A DNA stretch of 64,000 nt from Brugia malayi (taxonomy: Eukaryota > Nematoda > Chromadorea > Rhabditida > Onchocercidae), in contig NW_025062478.1 in NCBI RefSeq assembly GCF_000002995.4, positions 13,140,001-13,204,000 of the forward strand, in the 5' to 3' direction. Positions 1 through 12,814 of this stretch are shown here, piece by piece; position 1 is the first letter of the stretch, and every line of letters starts with the position of its first letter. The notes beneath the pieces were generated by a model that saw only the letters and a list, made by a program, of their open reading frames with translations, did not search any database and was not told the origin of the DNA. Position numbers and translations under genes: made by a program.

Positions 1-912
1 AAGAAAATTTTTTATTTTTATTTAAATTTCCAAATTGCCTTCAATGTGTTATTGCTAATTTATTATGTGCTTATAATAACACCGTATAAGTGGTATACAA
101 TCACCTAGTTATGCAAATATTTTCTAGTCTTAGTATGCAAAATGTTTACAATAGACTATCTCTCCGGTTTTCGTCCACTCACTAAACACTGGAAGTAATC
201 AATCAAAAATATATCTAGTAATGCTTAGCAAACGTAAACTAGCCTAACATTACTGGATTGGTAGGTTTAGTTTTCATTTCATATAACAGATATTATACTA
301 TCATATGTAATATGCAAATATACAAACAATTAAATGCGCTAATGTACGCACTTTACCGACCTTTGCATATATCACTATACACGTACGTAACTTATATAAG
401 CGCATTAGGAATATAAATCAATAAAACAGTTGTTTTTCGAAATAATATATATATTATAATAATATATAATATAAAAATAATATATTATAATATAATATTA
501 TAATAATACCAATATATTATAATATAACATATGTAATATAAATATATATAATATATGATAAAAATATATTATATTACAAAAAATATTATAAAAAAAATTT
601 ATTATGAAATATTATAAAAAATTTATATATATGATATCACAATATAATAATTTACATATAATATAATATCACAATATAATATTTTATAATATATAATATG
701 TCATCAAGTGATAAAAGACATTTCAGAACGCTAAAAGCATGACTAACTGAACAACTCAAAAAAAAAGACCTAAAGTAACGGAAAATATAAGCGTGATATA
801 TAATAAAATATAGTTGGACTTATATTCAAACAATATCAACAGATAAATTAATGAGCTAATCTTACTACATATAATGATATAAAGATGATAAGGAGAAGAA
901 AATTAAATATAC
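1..912. other. Non-coding sequence downstream of PAF1
   Basis: No convincing gene. From about 440 to 700 the sequence is almost pure A/T made of overlapping TATAATATATT-like words that can fold back on themselves. The rest is ordinary A+T-rich DNA. On the minus strand, 130-188 could be a short terminal PAF1 exon: acceptor CAG at 189-191, in phase with the last sure exon, 18 codons and then TAA. The peptide does not resemble the acidic tail seen in other PAF1 proteins, so I did not include it in the gene. Confidence 0.5.
440..700. repeat. AT-only palindromic low-complexity tract
   Basis: About 260 bases of nearly uninterrupted A/T built from repeated TATAATATATT and ATTATAATAT words, self-complementary over many registers. 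It lies beyond the last sure PAF1 exon. It may be a degenerate AT microsatellite or a 3' flanking cruciform-prone tract; no function is implied. Confidence 0.6.
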
Positions 913-3900
913 CTTCATCATCTTTTTCATCGTATGGATGCAATAAGTTATTCAATCGCTCTTGCTAAAATTGATTTAAGCAAGAAATTTAATCAATTTT
1001 ACTATTTAATAAAAAATTGATTTTTTGAATATCAGTAGTATCATGACCATATGCAAACTATTGACACATATATGTAATATGCTTCTATCTTGTATTATCT
1101 TTTGTCCACTGCTTCGACTATATATACATAAAATACTTCTTGAAATTCAAATAGTTCTTGTTAAGTCATTAGGAATATTTCAACTGTTGATAAAGCTAAG
1201 AATGTATATTATCCTAATGACTTTTTTATCGAGACTAAAAACATAAAAAACAGAAATGCCTCACCTGTGCATTTAATTCATTCTCATCGTATGCACGATT
1301 TCGTACCATCAATTTTGTTTCTTGCTAAAATTTGATTTGTAAAAACAAGACTTATCAAAGGACAACAGACGATAAAGTCAAACTGAATTACTTCAGTAAT
1401 ATTCTCCCAACCAGATTATACTTACTATCTATCAAAAATCTCATTGTCCAATTTTAGTTTTCAATTTTTACGAGTTATCATTCTTCATCTTACCGTGTCA
1501 TGCAAGATTTAGTCTCTGTTAACGAACAATAAAAAAGCTCTGAAAGTTTCAAATAAGCTAAGAAAATGATTAAACATGTTTCTTAATTAATGTTAAACAG
1601 CCGGAACCAATCCAAAAAATTAAATCAAATTAAACATTAACTGCTTAATCTGATTTATATAAGCTTTATTTTTAGAAGATCGACGTACGCAATTGTGTTG
1701 CTAATATCATAAAATGTTAATTTTACATTAATTATAAAACAATTACTAGGACCAGTTTTCCCAGTACTTTTTTTATTACTAAAACCAGGCAGTTCTATTG
1801 TTTTTATTACTTTTTATTAGTAGGGAGCTAAATGACTAATAAAAGAAGCTTAATTTTTCTCTCCCGACTTTTTTCTCTTCTACACATATTCATTTTGCAT
1901 AAATCGAGATCTCACCCGTATTCGTTTGGTTTTCCGTCGAGTTAACGAAACCTTTGTTTCTAGTTCATTGTAATAAACGGCACCATCACGAATTGTAAAT
2001 AAAAAATTGTCCTGCTCATATCCTTTTGTTGATTTATTTCTCACCAACCAATTATAATCTCGAACTGATTGATACTCATACCTAGAAAATTATGCAAATC
2101 CAAAGAGATAAGTATGGATTTTCAACATGAAATTATCCTACGACTATAATTTTTAATGCAATCCACGTTTTTGGTGATAAATTTTAAGCTAAAAATAGTC
2201 AATATGTAGACAAAAAAATATGCATATAGTGAAATATAAATCTCACTTTACAAGTTCTTATTGTTTTTAAAGCAGCTTATACAGATAATTTCTCAACTTA
2301 CACATAGTCAGAATCGAATTCAAGACCCTCATCTGCATCTTTCAAACGTTTATCCAAGGTTTCTCTAGACGGCAAGAAATATGTAACAAATTGTTCGCCT
2401 TCCTCATCCATCATACCACTAAAAATAATTGTTATTTGTAACAAAATTAATATCATAATTATAAATATTAGAAGTAATTAAAAACATAATAAAATAATAA
2501 TAAAAACAAAAGAAACACTTCATTAGAAAAAAAAAAAAAAAAACATTCCTAATAATAATAATAACTTATTAAAAGACTCACGAGAACCTACAACAACCAT
2601 ATCTAAAAAAAAAAAAAATACCACGCAATAAAAAAAACTGAAAATAACAAAAAAACATAGAAAAAATTTAAAAAAATCACTGCAAAAACTTAATAAAATA
2701 CGCACTTTTTGCAAAGTCAAAAACTACAAAATACTATGGTTCAGTTCACCTAAATTCCCTAACTGTGATATGAATATATTTTTCAGACAATCATCTACTG
2801 TTTATTTCAGTCATCAGTTATCATTATTATCAAACACTTGGCTTTTTAATAGCAAACGTATGAAAAAGATTCCTCTGTTAATTCAAAGCTTGCATAAAGT
2901 ATAACCAACTCCAAAGTGAACTTAATTTCATAGGAGAAAAACTTGAAATCTATTGTGAAAATCGAAATTAAAACTGCTGTAAAAATCGAAAAAAAAAGTG
3001 AGATATGTTTATTTTTTCGAGATATGTCTATTCTCATATCTATTTAGAAAGACTATTTAAATCTTATTTTCTTGGTAAGAAAGTTTATTTAAAAACATGA
3101 TTAGCATGAACTTAATATAAGACAAAGAAAATCCGAAAAAAAAAATCACCGTATTAGTGCTTGCGGCATTAAAGTTTGCGCATCAACTTTATCATTTTGT
3201 GGTATTGGGTCACCATCGAAAACAACGAGTGCAAACGGGTGCATCCAATTCTGAAAAGAATTTGTTTTAAAAACTATTAAAAGTTTTTGAATCATTTTTA
3301 TTTTAATTCATTGAATGAAAAGATTACATACGTATTCAAAATACGTAACAAATCTAATAATGTTATTTAAAACGAATCACTTCTATATCATTTCTCAGCA
3401 TTAGCTATATTACTACGCATATTTGAAAGTACAGAATTGCTATAAAGATCATACCAAATTAAAATTATCAAAAATTATGCTTCCACAGATATTTGTAACA
3501 TTAAATCTTACATCAAAATCTGGTAATAGTGACAGCTCCTCAACAGCTGTTACACCTTTCTTCGTTGGATGATTTAATACTGATTTCGATGCCTAAAAAA
3601 TATCTTATATAATTGTTTTTTTTTTTTTTTTTTTTAGTTTATTTACATATAACTAAGCCATCATTAAAATACTGACGATATTTTATAAAAGGACAGAGCA
3701 GATGACTACTAAAATTTAACCGACTTTTTTAACCGTTACGTATATCATACGTTTAAAAAATGTACTTACATCATCAAACGTCTTATTAATTGCTGCTATT
3801 TGTGATGCTCGATCCCTGTATAATACATCCGTTTGGAATTTCTTCTTTGTACAATAGCCAATCTGTAATGTGCTCATTTTTTTAAAGGTTAAATTTGTTT

Positions 3901-5761
3901 AATAACGCATATAATCTTCTTTACATAATGGCCAATCTATAAGTAACCTATAAGAGAAATAAAGAAAATCAATTTCGATGAGAAAATGGAATCTATATCC
4001 ATGAAAAGCAACAATCCATTTCTGCTTCTTTCTCAACCGTTAAATTTTTGTGATTAAATAAAATCAAAGATATGATGTAAAGAGTGGGTAGAGATCAAAA
4101 ATGAAAAATAAACAAAGAAAGAAAGAGAAACTAATAGAAAATGACAAATGAGTTGAAAATATTAATGAACAATGAAAGGCCTACGATTAAAACACATACT
4201 GAGAAATCTACTAACCCTAGTTTCTTGTCGTTCAGCTGATACACCAAATCTTGTAAATTCCGAGCTAATATATTCTGTTTTCCTCATCCATGGCACCATT
4301 TTGCTATGTTGCAAGGATCTTCAAAAAGGAATTGTATGTTTGTAGCAATTACAAAAGAATAAAAAAATAAATAAATAAAAGGTTATATGATTTAATCGAA
4401 GATATGCAAACCTGCGTAAATTCTGAGGATTTGCTTGTTCATCTTCAAGAAGTTCGAGATCAATGGGATGATGCTGCAATAAGAAGCCTTTAATAAAATG
4501 AGCAAAATTCATAAATTTCATATAAAATTTCAAAAAGCATAGATTTCAACTTTCTACCTTGAATTTTAGTTAAATTAGAATTTCATGCATTAAAACAACG
4601 ATTTTTATTGGGTAATATGATTTTAGGAATAGGATTAATGTATGAATGCAATTTACATTACTGTATAATCCAATACCTAAATGTACTTATTCACCTTGTT
4701 CAATTCAAGAGTATCCTTAAATTCACTTTCGTTTATTTATCACGAAAAAATTTATTTCAATCACCGCTTGTCACATGAAAAAATATTAAATATCGTTAAA
4801 GAAATTTATGAGCAAGAAGAAACAAACATACATACCTTTTTGGGGCTATCCGGATCAACATAATATGTTTCTGGATTGATAAGGTCAATATTAACGCCAC
4901 AATCTGGTTCACAAAGTAATTCGAACTTGAAATTTTTTTCCAAGCTAGATGATTTGTAATCAGTGAATCTAAAAATAAAAGTGTTTTAAAAGCAGAAAGA
5001 AAAAGAGAGAAAAAAGGTAATAAATCAATGTAATCTTCCAACAATATAAAAAACTTCCTCTTCGTCAAATATGTTACATATACGAAAGAAATAAGTTTTG
5101 TTTCTTGTTTCATTAACAAATGGAATAGAAAAACAGCAAAATAATGAAGCAAAAAACATTACGAATGAATGAAGAAAAAGTGAATACGATATTTACTAGA
5201 AGTAAAAAAGTTAAAAAAAAAAGAAAATCAAAGTGAGTGAATGAAACTAATCCATCATCGATAGTTCATTTGTCTTAATTCATATTTCGTGTTTAAGTTC
5301 AAACTAACCTGCTTAATGAAACAAATGGACATGCTAAAAATTTCGTATCAAAAGGGATATCCGGTAGTGCATTGCTGTATTTAACACGACAAAGAAAATC
5401 AGCTTTTCTGCAAATAAAATACATTAAGTGTGATATGAAATAAATTATGTGAAATGATATAGTTATTAAAAACTAATCATTTCGAAAAAAAGAAAAAAAC
5501 ACAAAAATCATTTCGTTAATGAAATTTTGTTCGCTAAATACTGCATTATATGGCAAAACAAAAGTAACAAAACCAGAAAAAAAAAGAGAAAAATGCTGAA
5601 TTGTCATAAGAAATAAGAATATCTCGATATCTACGAAAATTTTATAAAATAAGTCAAAGGAAAAAAAAGACATACATTGGACGTTCTTCACGACCATTTA
5701 CAGCATGACGACGAGTTATTCCAGTAGTTGATGATGAACTCGATATATCAAGATTAGCCAT
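913..5761 (-). CDS. pafo-1: PAF1, Paf1-complex elongation subunit (12 exons, 3' end open)
   Basis: PAF1 scaffolds the Paf1 complex (with CTR9, LEO1, CDC73, RTF1) on elongating RNA polymerase II in the nucleus. Exons on the minus strand, 5' to 3': 5761-5676, 5407-5309, 4968-4836, 4473-4412, 4318-4216, 3862-3770, 3592-3512, 3250-3150, 2418-2302, 2081-1916, 1324-1265, 964-913. All junctions are GT-AG and the reading phase holds throughout, giving 384 residues. Family landmarks appear in order: [14 protein letters not shown] near residue 35, [10 protein letters not shown] near 95, [12 protein letters not shown] near 133, [19 protein letters not shown] near 215-235, [20 protein letters not shown] near 250-265, and [15 protein letters not shown] near 300. 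The last sure exon ends in DEKDDE, the start of an acidic tail. Beyond it the true stop is unclear; 130-188 is a weak candidate. Start: first ATG, one base after an acceptor-like TTTTAAG. The long acidic/serine tail of vertebrate PAF1 is missing here. Identity is very secure; the exact C-terminus is not. Confidence 0.93.
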
Positions 5762-5775
5762 CCTTAAAATTAAAA
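5762..5775 (-). promoter_or_regulatory. Possible spliced-leader acceptor of PAF1
   Basis: Read on the minus strand, a T-rich tract ends in TTTTAAG one base before the PAF1 ATG. A 3' splice site so close to the start is typical of nematode mRNAs that receive a trans-spliced leader. The site is weaker than the TTTTCAG consensus; no transcript evidence is available here. Confidence 0.35.
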
Positions 5776-6328
5776 ATTAAATGAAATATAATAGCATACT
5801 TTAATCAAACAAAAAAATATATATGTATATATTTCAGTAAGTATAATAAATTCCTAACAATTAAATGCATAATAAACTTATCCTTATCACTCTTTTCATC
5901 CTTTCAAAATACAAACATTCTATTCTCATTTCTATTCCTATCACTCTCTGTTCTCTCTTCAAAATCAATACAAACTTATTTACTACCTTATACTTAACAA
6001 ATTCTACTCAAGTACAGTATTCCACTTTCACTGATAACCTATCAAGATTATCAAGACTACACTATCAAGACTTGCTTAACATCACTCTCAGAAGCTACAC
6101 CGCGGTACTCATCCCCATCCCCAAAAGTATACCAAAATATCTGGTTGGGATATAATGCATTTGCTTAATGCTGACCGCGTAATCTCTTGCTGCGGGATTT
6201 TACAGCGATTTCTTTTCTTTTTTTTTTGGTACGAAATAGATGTGTTTGTTGTTTTGGGGATTGGTCGATGTTGCTGCTGAATTTTATGTCATTGATTGCA
6301 CATTCTTTTCATTCATTTGTTGCTTATC

Positions 6329-6366
6329 AAATAGGTCATGACCCTTAAAAAGGTTATGACCTATTT
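6329..6366. repeat. 15-bp inverted repeat with AGGTCA half-sites
   Basis: Two 15-base arms, AAATAGGTCATGACC and GGTTATGACCTATTT, are complementary except for one position and are separated by 8 bases. Each arm contains AGGTCA or AGGTTA next to TGACC, the half-site read by nuclear hormone receptors, so the element could work as a response element or form a hairpin. It lies about 0.6 kb upstream of PAF1 and 2.2 kb upstream of the GYF gene. Confidence 0.75.
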
Positions 6367-7230
6367 CAGTTAGATAGGTTATAATCATAAGCATTTGTAA
6401 TTTGAAGCACAACAAATCATATTTACTTCAGATAGTCTCACATAAATTCAAGTTTATTGAAATGTATTTGATAAATTTGAAACATTATAGCTATCTTCAA
6501 TAATAGTAGATTTCATTGATTCCTCGCAGAATTGCTAATATTTTGAATAGGTTTTTTTGTAATATGAAAGCTATTAATCAATATGAATTAAAATCATTTA
6601 TCATTATTACGGTGTGAATTCTTGTCTGGTAGTATTTCTATAAACTAAACGTATTACATTTATTTATCCTTCTATCTTTGAATGTTACTGAAGAATTTGC
6701 AAAAAAAAAAGTGCAAAGTTAATGGAGTAATTGTTAAATTTATAGTATTAAAATGTTGTAGTACACATCTAAATTCACATTTTGCATTTCTTACAAAACA
6801 TATCTTCATTGTATCCAAAAAGTATTGATTGATATTTTTTCATTTTCAGTTATTACTGCTACTCATACACTCATTTTGCATGTAATAATGGATGAATTTG
6901 TTTCTTTGAATTTTCCATTATGAATGATTGGTTAGATTGTAATGATTAGAACGGAAAAAAAAAAAGAGTCAGAAGAAATAATATTAGTTTGGGTAATTTA
7001 GTTTCAAAAAAAAAATAACTCAAATGAAAAATTTTCGGTTATTTTTTGAACATTATTATAGTTTCGAGAAGAAAAATGAGAAAAATAGAAAAGGATTGAA
7101 ATGAACGTAAGAAGAGATGATTAACTTAGTTTAAATTATTATGCTTCTTGCTTTGCTTCCTGTATTTTGAACTTCTTACCAGTAAGCTTACACATGAATT
7201 TGTCTTCTTCTTTCGTTTATTTCTTATCTT

Positions 7231-7260
7231 TCTCTCTCTTCTCTCTCTCTCTCTCTCTCC
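7231..7260. repeat. (CT)n microsatellite
   Basis: About 30 bases of almost uninterrupted CT dinucleotides between the divergent PAF1 and GYF genes. Confidence 0.8.
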
Positions 7261-8555
7261 TTCATACACACACATTCCATATTTTATAAAATTAACATGA
7301 AAAAAGTTAGTAATTAAAAATTTGCACATCCGACTTTAATTTATCTCCTTAATTAATAAGTATTAAATTAAGAACAAGCGATCGATGATTTGTATGTGTT
7401 TATTACACATCAAAAAGTAAAAGTATGTTATCTCTATTCCTCATTCATCTTATCTATTCATCCTTTCTGCTTATCCTTCTTTAAAATCAATGTATCCGAA
7501 ATATATCAGAGCATTTTCTTCTTCTTACTTCATCCTCCCACTGATCCATTCACTCATCAAATTTGTGTGATTCTTTGGAATTCTTCAAATTATTTCTATT
7601 CTACGATAAAGTGATGGGCATCAGTTTTTTTCCTTTCGTTCATTTAAAATAATTATTATCTTAATATACATATATATATATATATTTTTTTTGTTTGATA
7701 AAAAATAATTTAAATTGAAGAAGGAATTATTAAATTATAATATCAAAAAATTCGTTCTACCTCATTCCTTATTGCAAATGTTTTATTCGAAGAAAGAATT
7801 ATTTTAATTGAAATTTAGTAAATTTCATATTCATTACTATTGATTTTCCTCCTATTATATTTATGTTATTTATTTATTATATATATATATTTTTTTTGAG
7901 TTCCATTTGACTTCATCAATCTCTTTCAATTTTTTTTCTTATCAAAATCATAATAATTATTTTGATAAGATAGTAACTAAAGTAAAAGATAGTAAAATTT
8001 TTTTCCAAAAAAAAATTTGATACGAAGCATTAACTATTAAAGCGAATAATTTTTTATTCATGCTAAATTTAGATCTAATGAATTGTTCATCTTTAACTTA
8101 GATATAACAAATTATCTAATGATGCTATTTCCATTGTTCTTTTTTATTTGATTTTTATTGTGAATAAATCTGCGATTCTCTGAAATTAAGAAGTGAAGAG
8201 GGGAAAGGTAGTATGACTCATTTCTCAAACAATTTTTTTTTTTTTTTATTAATTGAATATCTAGTTCTAAAATTTTTGGCATTTTTTAAATTGAAATGTT
8301 CTGAAAGGTATTGTGAAGAGGGAAAAAAAGATCACTGTGAGCAGTGCATGTAGATTAGACATTTGTGAAACATCAATTTCATGAAATATATTTGTTAACT
8401 CAATTGCAATTTATTTAATCGATTTTTTAATATTTAAGACGAACCGTATCGTTTTTTGTTGTTTACATATCCTGTGAATATTTATTCATAGAATTTATTA
8501 TTGAAAATATTTGGAAAATTAGGTTAATCAAACTTTTCAACATTTTTTCTTTTTT

Positions 8556-8572
8556 TTTTCTTTTTTCTAAGA
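8556..8572 (+). promoter_or_regulatory. Possible spliced-leader acceptor of the GYF gene
   Basis: A long T/C tract ends in TTCTAAG immediately before AATGG, placing an AG acceptor one base upstream of the start codon. This is the usual geometry of nematode trans-splice sites. Inferred only from sequence. Confidence 0.4.
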
Positions 8573-10176
8573 ATGGATCCGAATCGTGATGTTTTGAACA
8601 GCCCGAAATGGTTTTATCAAGGAGAAGATCATCGCGTTTATGGTAGGAGATTTTTGAATGAATTTTTGAAATTTTCCATGTAATTTTGAACAAATCAGGA
8701 AAGATTTCTTATCTTATCTATTGAAGGACTACATTTATTAAATTATAAATCATAGGGCCATATTCATCAATGGAAATGCAAAAATGGTGCAAAACGGGTT
8801 ATTTCACGGATACTATGCTTATTCGTACAAAAAATGAAGAACGCTTCCATACGCTTGCCGAATGGACACGTTATAGTAATGGACAGGTGAAAATTTTGGA
8901 AATTTCATAGTTTTAAAATTTTTTATTTTTTCAAATTATGAAAAGAAAGCACTTTATTTTATTGTTTAATAACTTCAAAATTCATGCTAGCATTTTGAGA
9001 GAACTCTGGGCATTGCTACAAGGCTAGACGATAGTAAACACTGAATAGGACTTCGCTCTTCTTAAAGAATGTTTTCGAAAATGGATTTTCAGAGTCCTTT
9101 TTTGCTTCTGGTGAGTTCATTCGATCATTTGATCAACATGAATATGCAAGTGCAAATGTCCCAGTTGATTCTGACTCCCGGTCGTGTTCCTGTATCCAGT
9201 GGTCCTTACCTTATGGTACCCCAAGCTGCAGCTGCAGCAACACCTAGCCCTGTTCCTGGTTTTCCGCCAGGACATGGCTTCATTGCTTATCATCAGAATC
9301 CAATGGTAGTTGCACCTCCAGTACATACCTTTATTCCGCATCAAGCTTTCTCACAACCTCCCAGTGAACCTGTCGATGAAGTACCATCGAGTGCAAGCAA
9401 TACACCAGATGGTAGCGATACAGGATGGAATATAAATACAATGCAGAATACGGTAGATTTTACACTTTGTTTGAAGCTGTAGTTGGTTTATTTGACAAAA
9501 ATTTCGAAATTTACCTGTCGTTGACCAAATCTTCGGACATCATTTCGATTTCGAAATTTTGGCTGCTCAAATTCAGATTTATGTGATACTCATTAATTTC
9601 CATCATTAGTTTAAGGTTGTTTATTCAGGCTTTGTTGCCACTTCAAGAAAAATCTACGGATACATATGATGCATCGTGGAATATAGTACGTGATATTGGT
9701 ACTGGACCGGATCATTCAGAATGTTGTGATGCTTTCACCCAAACAAATCCAGGAAGAGTTTGTTTTTTATTACCACTTTTTCCTTTTGTTTTCTGTACAA
9801 GTTTCTATCCGGTTGTCATATATGTTTAAATATATCGGGAACTAGATGTGCATTAAAAAAGACTGAGCTGATACGTTTTTGTAATAAAAGTTTTTACCTT
9901 CGTTCTGCATATCCATTTTACAGCACATATGAAAAAGCATGCCTTATGTTTCCATTTTTGCAAGTAATCAGTCCATCCCACAAATTCTGTTCAATTTTTT
10001 TGGACTTACTTAACATTCTAAATGATATATATATATATATATATTCTTGATGCCTGAAAAATATCATCCTTATAATAAATAGTTGACTGTTTAATTATAT
10101 TTTTCAGATTTCCGTAGAGCAAGCTGCACGACTTCTTACCGAGCTAACCGGAATCCAGTTGGAGATTGAAAGTTGA
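8573..10176 (+). CDS. GYF-domain protein, GIGYF/Smy2-like, 252 residues
   Basis: GYF domains are small adaptors that bind proline-rich peptides; GIGYF proteins use them in translational repression. Exons: 8573-8642, 8756-8886, 9093-9452, 9629-9757, 10108-10176; phase is kept throughout. Residues 13-40 carry the full signature: W-F-Y at 13-15, GPY at 24-26, M at 31, W at 34 and GYF at 38-40. The loop between the first strand and GPY has the short spacing of the Smy2/GIGYF subclass rather than CD2BP2. After the domain comes SPFLLL, as in the GR-x-PF end of GIGYF domains, then a Pro/Ala/Gln-rich linker (five alanines near residue 106) that could itself be a proline-rich ligand. The C-terminus is a short amphipathic segment ending in LTELTGIQLEIES. 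I see no 4EHP-binding YxYx4L motif, and the protein is far shorter than C. elegans GYF-1 or human GIGYF1/2, so it is probably a separate small paralog. The fourth donor (GTTTGT) is weak, and one alternative donor (GTGAGT at 9111) was read through because the frame stays coding. Confidence 0.87.
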
Positions 10177-12758
10177 ACGAATTTCTGTTTACATCTTCTT
10201 TTTCATGTGCAATGCTTGTTGCAAAAGTTATCACGAAGTCATAACGAAATTTCGTTTCCGTTCATATCATTTATATGTGTTTTTATGCCGAAATCAAACT
10301 TATTAGCATAATTTGATGACAATTGCTACTGTTATTTTTTCTAAATGAAAAAGTATTGTGCTTGAGTCGCAGTTCTATTCCTGGTTGCTGTAACTGAAAT
10401 GATCGATTTATAAGAAAGGGAATTCAGGAAATTGGAGTATGAAGTCGCATAAGTAAAAACGGAGGAATTGATATTCGAGATAGCTTCATTTCTTATAGAT
10501 ATTCAAAATATAATTTCGATAATGCTCGAATTTGTTAGTTTTTGGAATTCATCAAAAAATCTTTTTATATTTCATCTTCCATAACTAAAATTGTTATTTC
10601 TCTTACAGTGTAGTCGAATATAATCGTTTGTTTATTTGCATCTTTGGTTGTTTATTTGTTTAGCACTGATGCAACATGCTTTTGCTTCTATTTCGTTATT
10701 TCTGCTGAAGTTAATTTTTAAATCTATTATTATTATTAGTTTAAAAATTCTTCTACTCCTGATATGTGCTGAGTTTTTCGAACTAATTAATTACGCTTAA
10801 CTAATTATCCAGGATTCAGTGAACATCAAAAACATATATATATGAGCATTATTTAATCAAATATTCTACATATATAAGTACAAGTACCCAATAAGCTATT
10901 ATTTGGTACTATCACAATATATTTCTTTAAAAATTTTTCTCTTTCAAATACATAAATATAATATGAAGTATTTTATTTCCAATTCATTTACAGTCGCTCT
11001 CTGCTGCGATTGTTGCATTTATCACTGATATTTGTATAATATATCGATATAATTGTATGTATATATGATTGCAGAGATTATTGCATGAGTTAACATTAAA
11101 AAACATATAATTTTCATCTTTTAAGATTAAAATTTCATTCTTCAAACTTCTTAGATAATGAGATTAGTTCAGTCAGTTTTCATTGTAATATTAAAATGTC
11201 AATGATATATATAATTTTCCAGGTTAATTTTTGAAAAAAAAAAAAAAATAATACAATTTTGTTGAAGAATATCCTTAGACTTAGATCTCATATGCACAGT
11301 ATTACACTTTACCATAGTCTTCAGTCAATCGATTCATCTTATTATATATTCGTTCGTTTGAACAATCTTCTTTTTTTTCTTATATATGGATCATATATTC
11401 ATCTTTTTTTTGTCTTTTATTGATTTCGAAGCTTCTGAAGAGTTCATGAATTAGAGATTTGTCATATAATTGTTGTTTGTTGCTTATGACAAAAAATATT
11501 TACATTTTTTAAGCATTAAATGAATTTCTCTGTGATATTGATGGAGAAATTTTTGAGCTTTTTGAAAGAAAGAAAAAATATTTTTTTTTTTGTCAATGTT
11601 TGTTGCTCATGCATTAATCGCTCATCATTTTTCTTCATATTTTTTTTTTTTTTTTTTCTCTTATCGGGTTTATCTAGATTGTTTGCTTTTGCTGCTGCTG
11701 TTTTTCAAATGTGCGTATATGGTGTGGAACTTCCTTATTTCAGGATTTCTTGTGAATACTTTGTTTTGTTATGATTGATCTGAGTCCTGAATTATTATTC
11801 TGTGTAGTAATTTCCAAAACAGATTATTATTCTATGAAAGTTTTTTGTCCATCGCTTAATTTTTGCATATATATATATATAGTAATAACAATGGTATCAA
11901 AAAAGACTTCATTTATTTCAGTAAAAATTTTAATTTTTAGGTAGAAATGGTTGACTGTGTTATAAGAGAGAAGATTCGGTTAATTTTTCACTGTTTATCA
12001 ATGAAATTCAATGAAATATTTGTCGAAAAATTGAATAGTAATATAACAATTATTTTTTTTAACAAAGAAGACAATAATGTATGTCTTCATTCCTTGGGCC
12101 TTATCATCCTTGTACTTTACAATATCTAATTGCTAAAAATTAATTTTTTTATTTTGTGTATGATAACTGATTGATGAATTGCTACATGTTAAGTCTTTTC
12201 CTTGCGATAATTTACTGTTGATTTTGTTTCTTTTTATCATAAATTGCTACCTTTGTCATCCTTCTTGCTTTGCATCAAATTTATGCTTGCAAATATTAAA
12301 GCTTTGTATTCTGTGTTAAATGTACATTATCAGAGCTGATTGTTTTACCGGTTTTTGTTTTTTGTTCTGTTCTGTTTTGTTTTCTTTTTTTTTTTTTTTA
12401 TTCGCCTAAACATTTAAACATATTACTACTATTCACTGTTCATTTCTGTTTTTTCTTTTTTAAATTAAATTAATGCTTAGCTTAACAGTACTGTCATATA
12501 CATGGTAAATATTGTAAAAAAAGGAAGAAAAAAAAAATTTTTTTTTTTTTTTATATGTTGATTAATTTTATAAGCTTAATAAATATATAAATATTCGTCG
12601 TTGTTTTTCCCCGCAAATTACGAAATGTACGATTTTACCATTTCAATTAAACCATTCGTTGTGAGGAAATCATTATTAGAGTAAATGCGTGAGAATAGGT
12701 TTATTTTTCTTTGTTTACAATTTATGTTCTAAGTTAAAATGATAATCGAAATATTGCA

Positions 12759-12764
<6 letters not shown>

Positions 12765-12811
<47 letters not shown>
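12765..12811. repeat. (TA)n microsatellite
   Basis: About 23 uninterrupted TA dinucleotides, a likely length-variable locus. Confidence 0.9.

Positions 12812-12814
<3 letters not shown>

Larger units (their letters stand above)
5762..8572. other. Divergent intergenic region, PAF1 / GYF gene
   Basis: This interval separates two divergently transcribed genes and should hold both promoters. A locally G+C-richer stretch at about 6095-6200 contains CCGCGG and a CCGCG-like site and could be the PAF1 core promoter region. An inverted repeat at 6329-6366 is listed separately. There is a CT tract at 7231-7260. An open plus-strand frame at 5865-6155 has no recognisable domain and is probably chance. 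Confidence 0.5.

Noticed and set aside
111..319. Two ATGCAAAT octamer (POU) motifs
   Set aside because: This word is expected several times by chance in 64 kb of such composition, so the pair is not informative.
3455..3511. Extension of PAF1 exon 7 through an open frame to a later GT
   Set aside because: The next exon begins with the family segment [15 protein letters not shown] that must directly follow PDFD, so the donor at 3511 is the right one.
4796..5152. 118-codon minus-strand frame
   Set aside because: It overlaps PAF1 exon 3 in a different phase and runs through flanking introns; composition is Phe/Leu-rich with no domain.
5865..6155. 96-codon plus-strand frame upstream of PAF1
   Set aside because: Low-complexity Ile/Leu/Ser composition, no domain, no splice partners; likely chance in A+T-rich promoter DNA.
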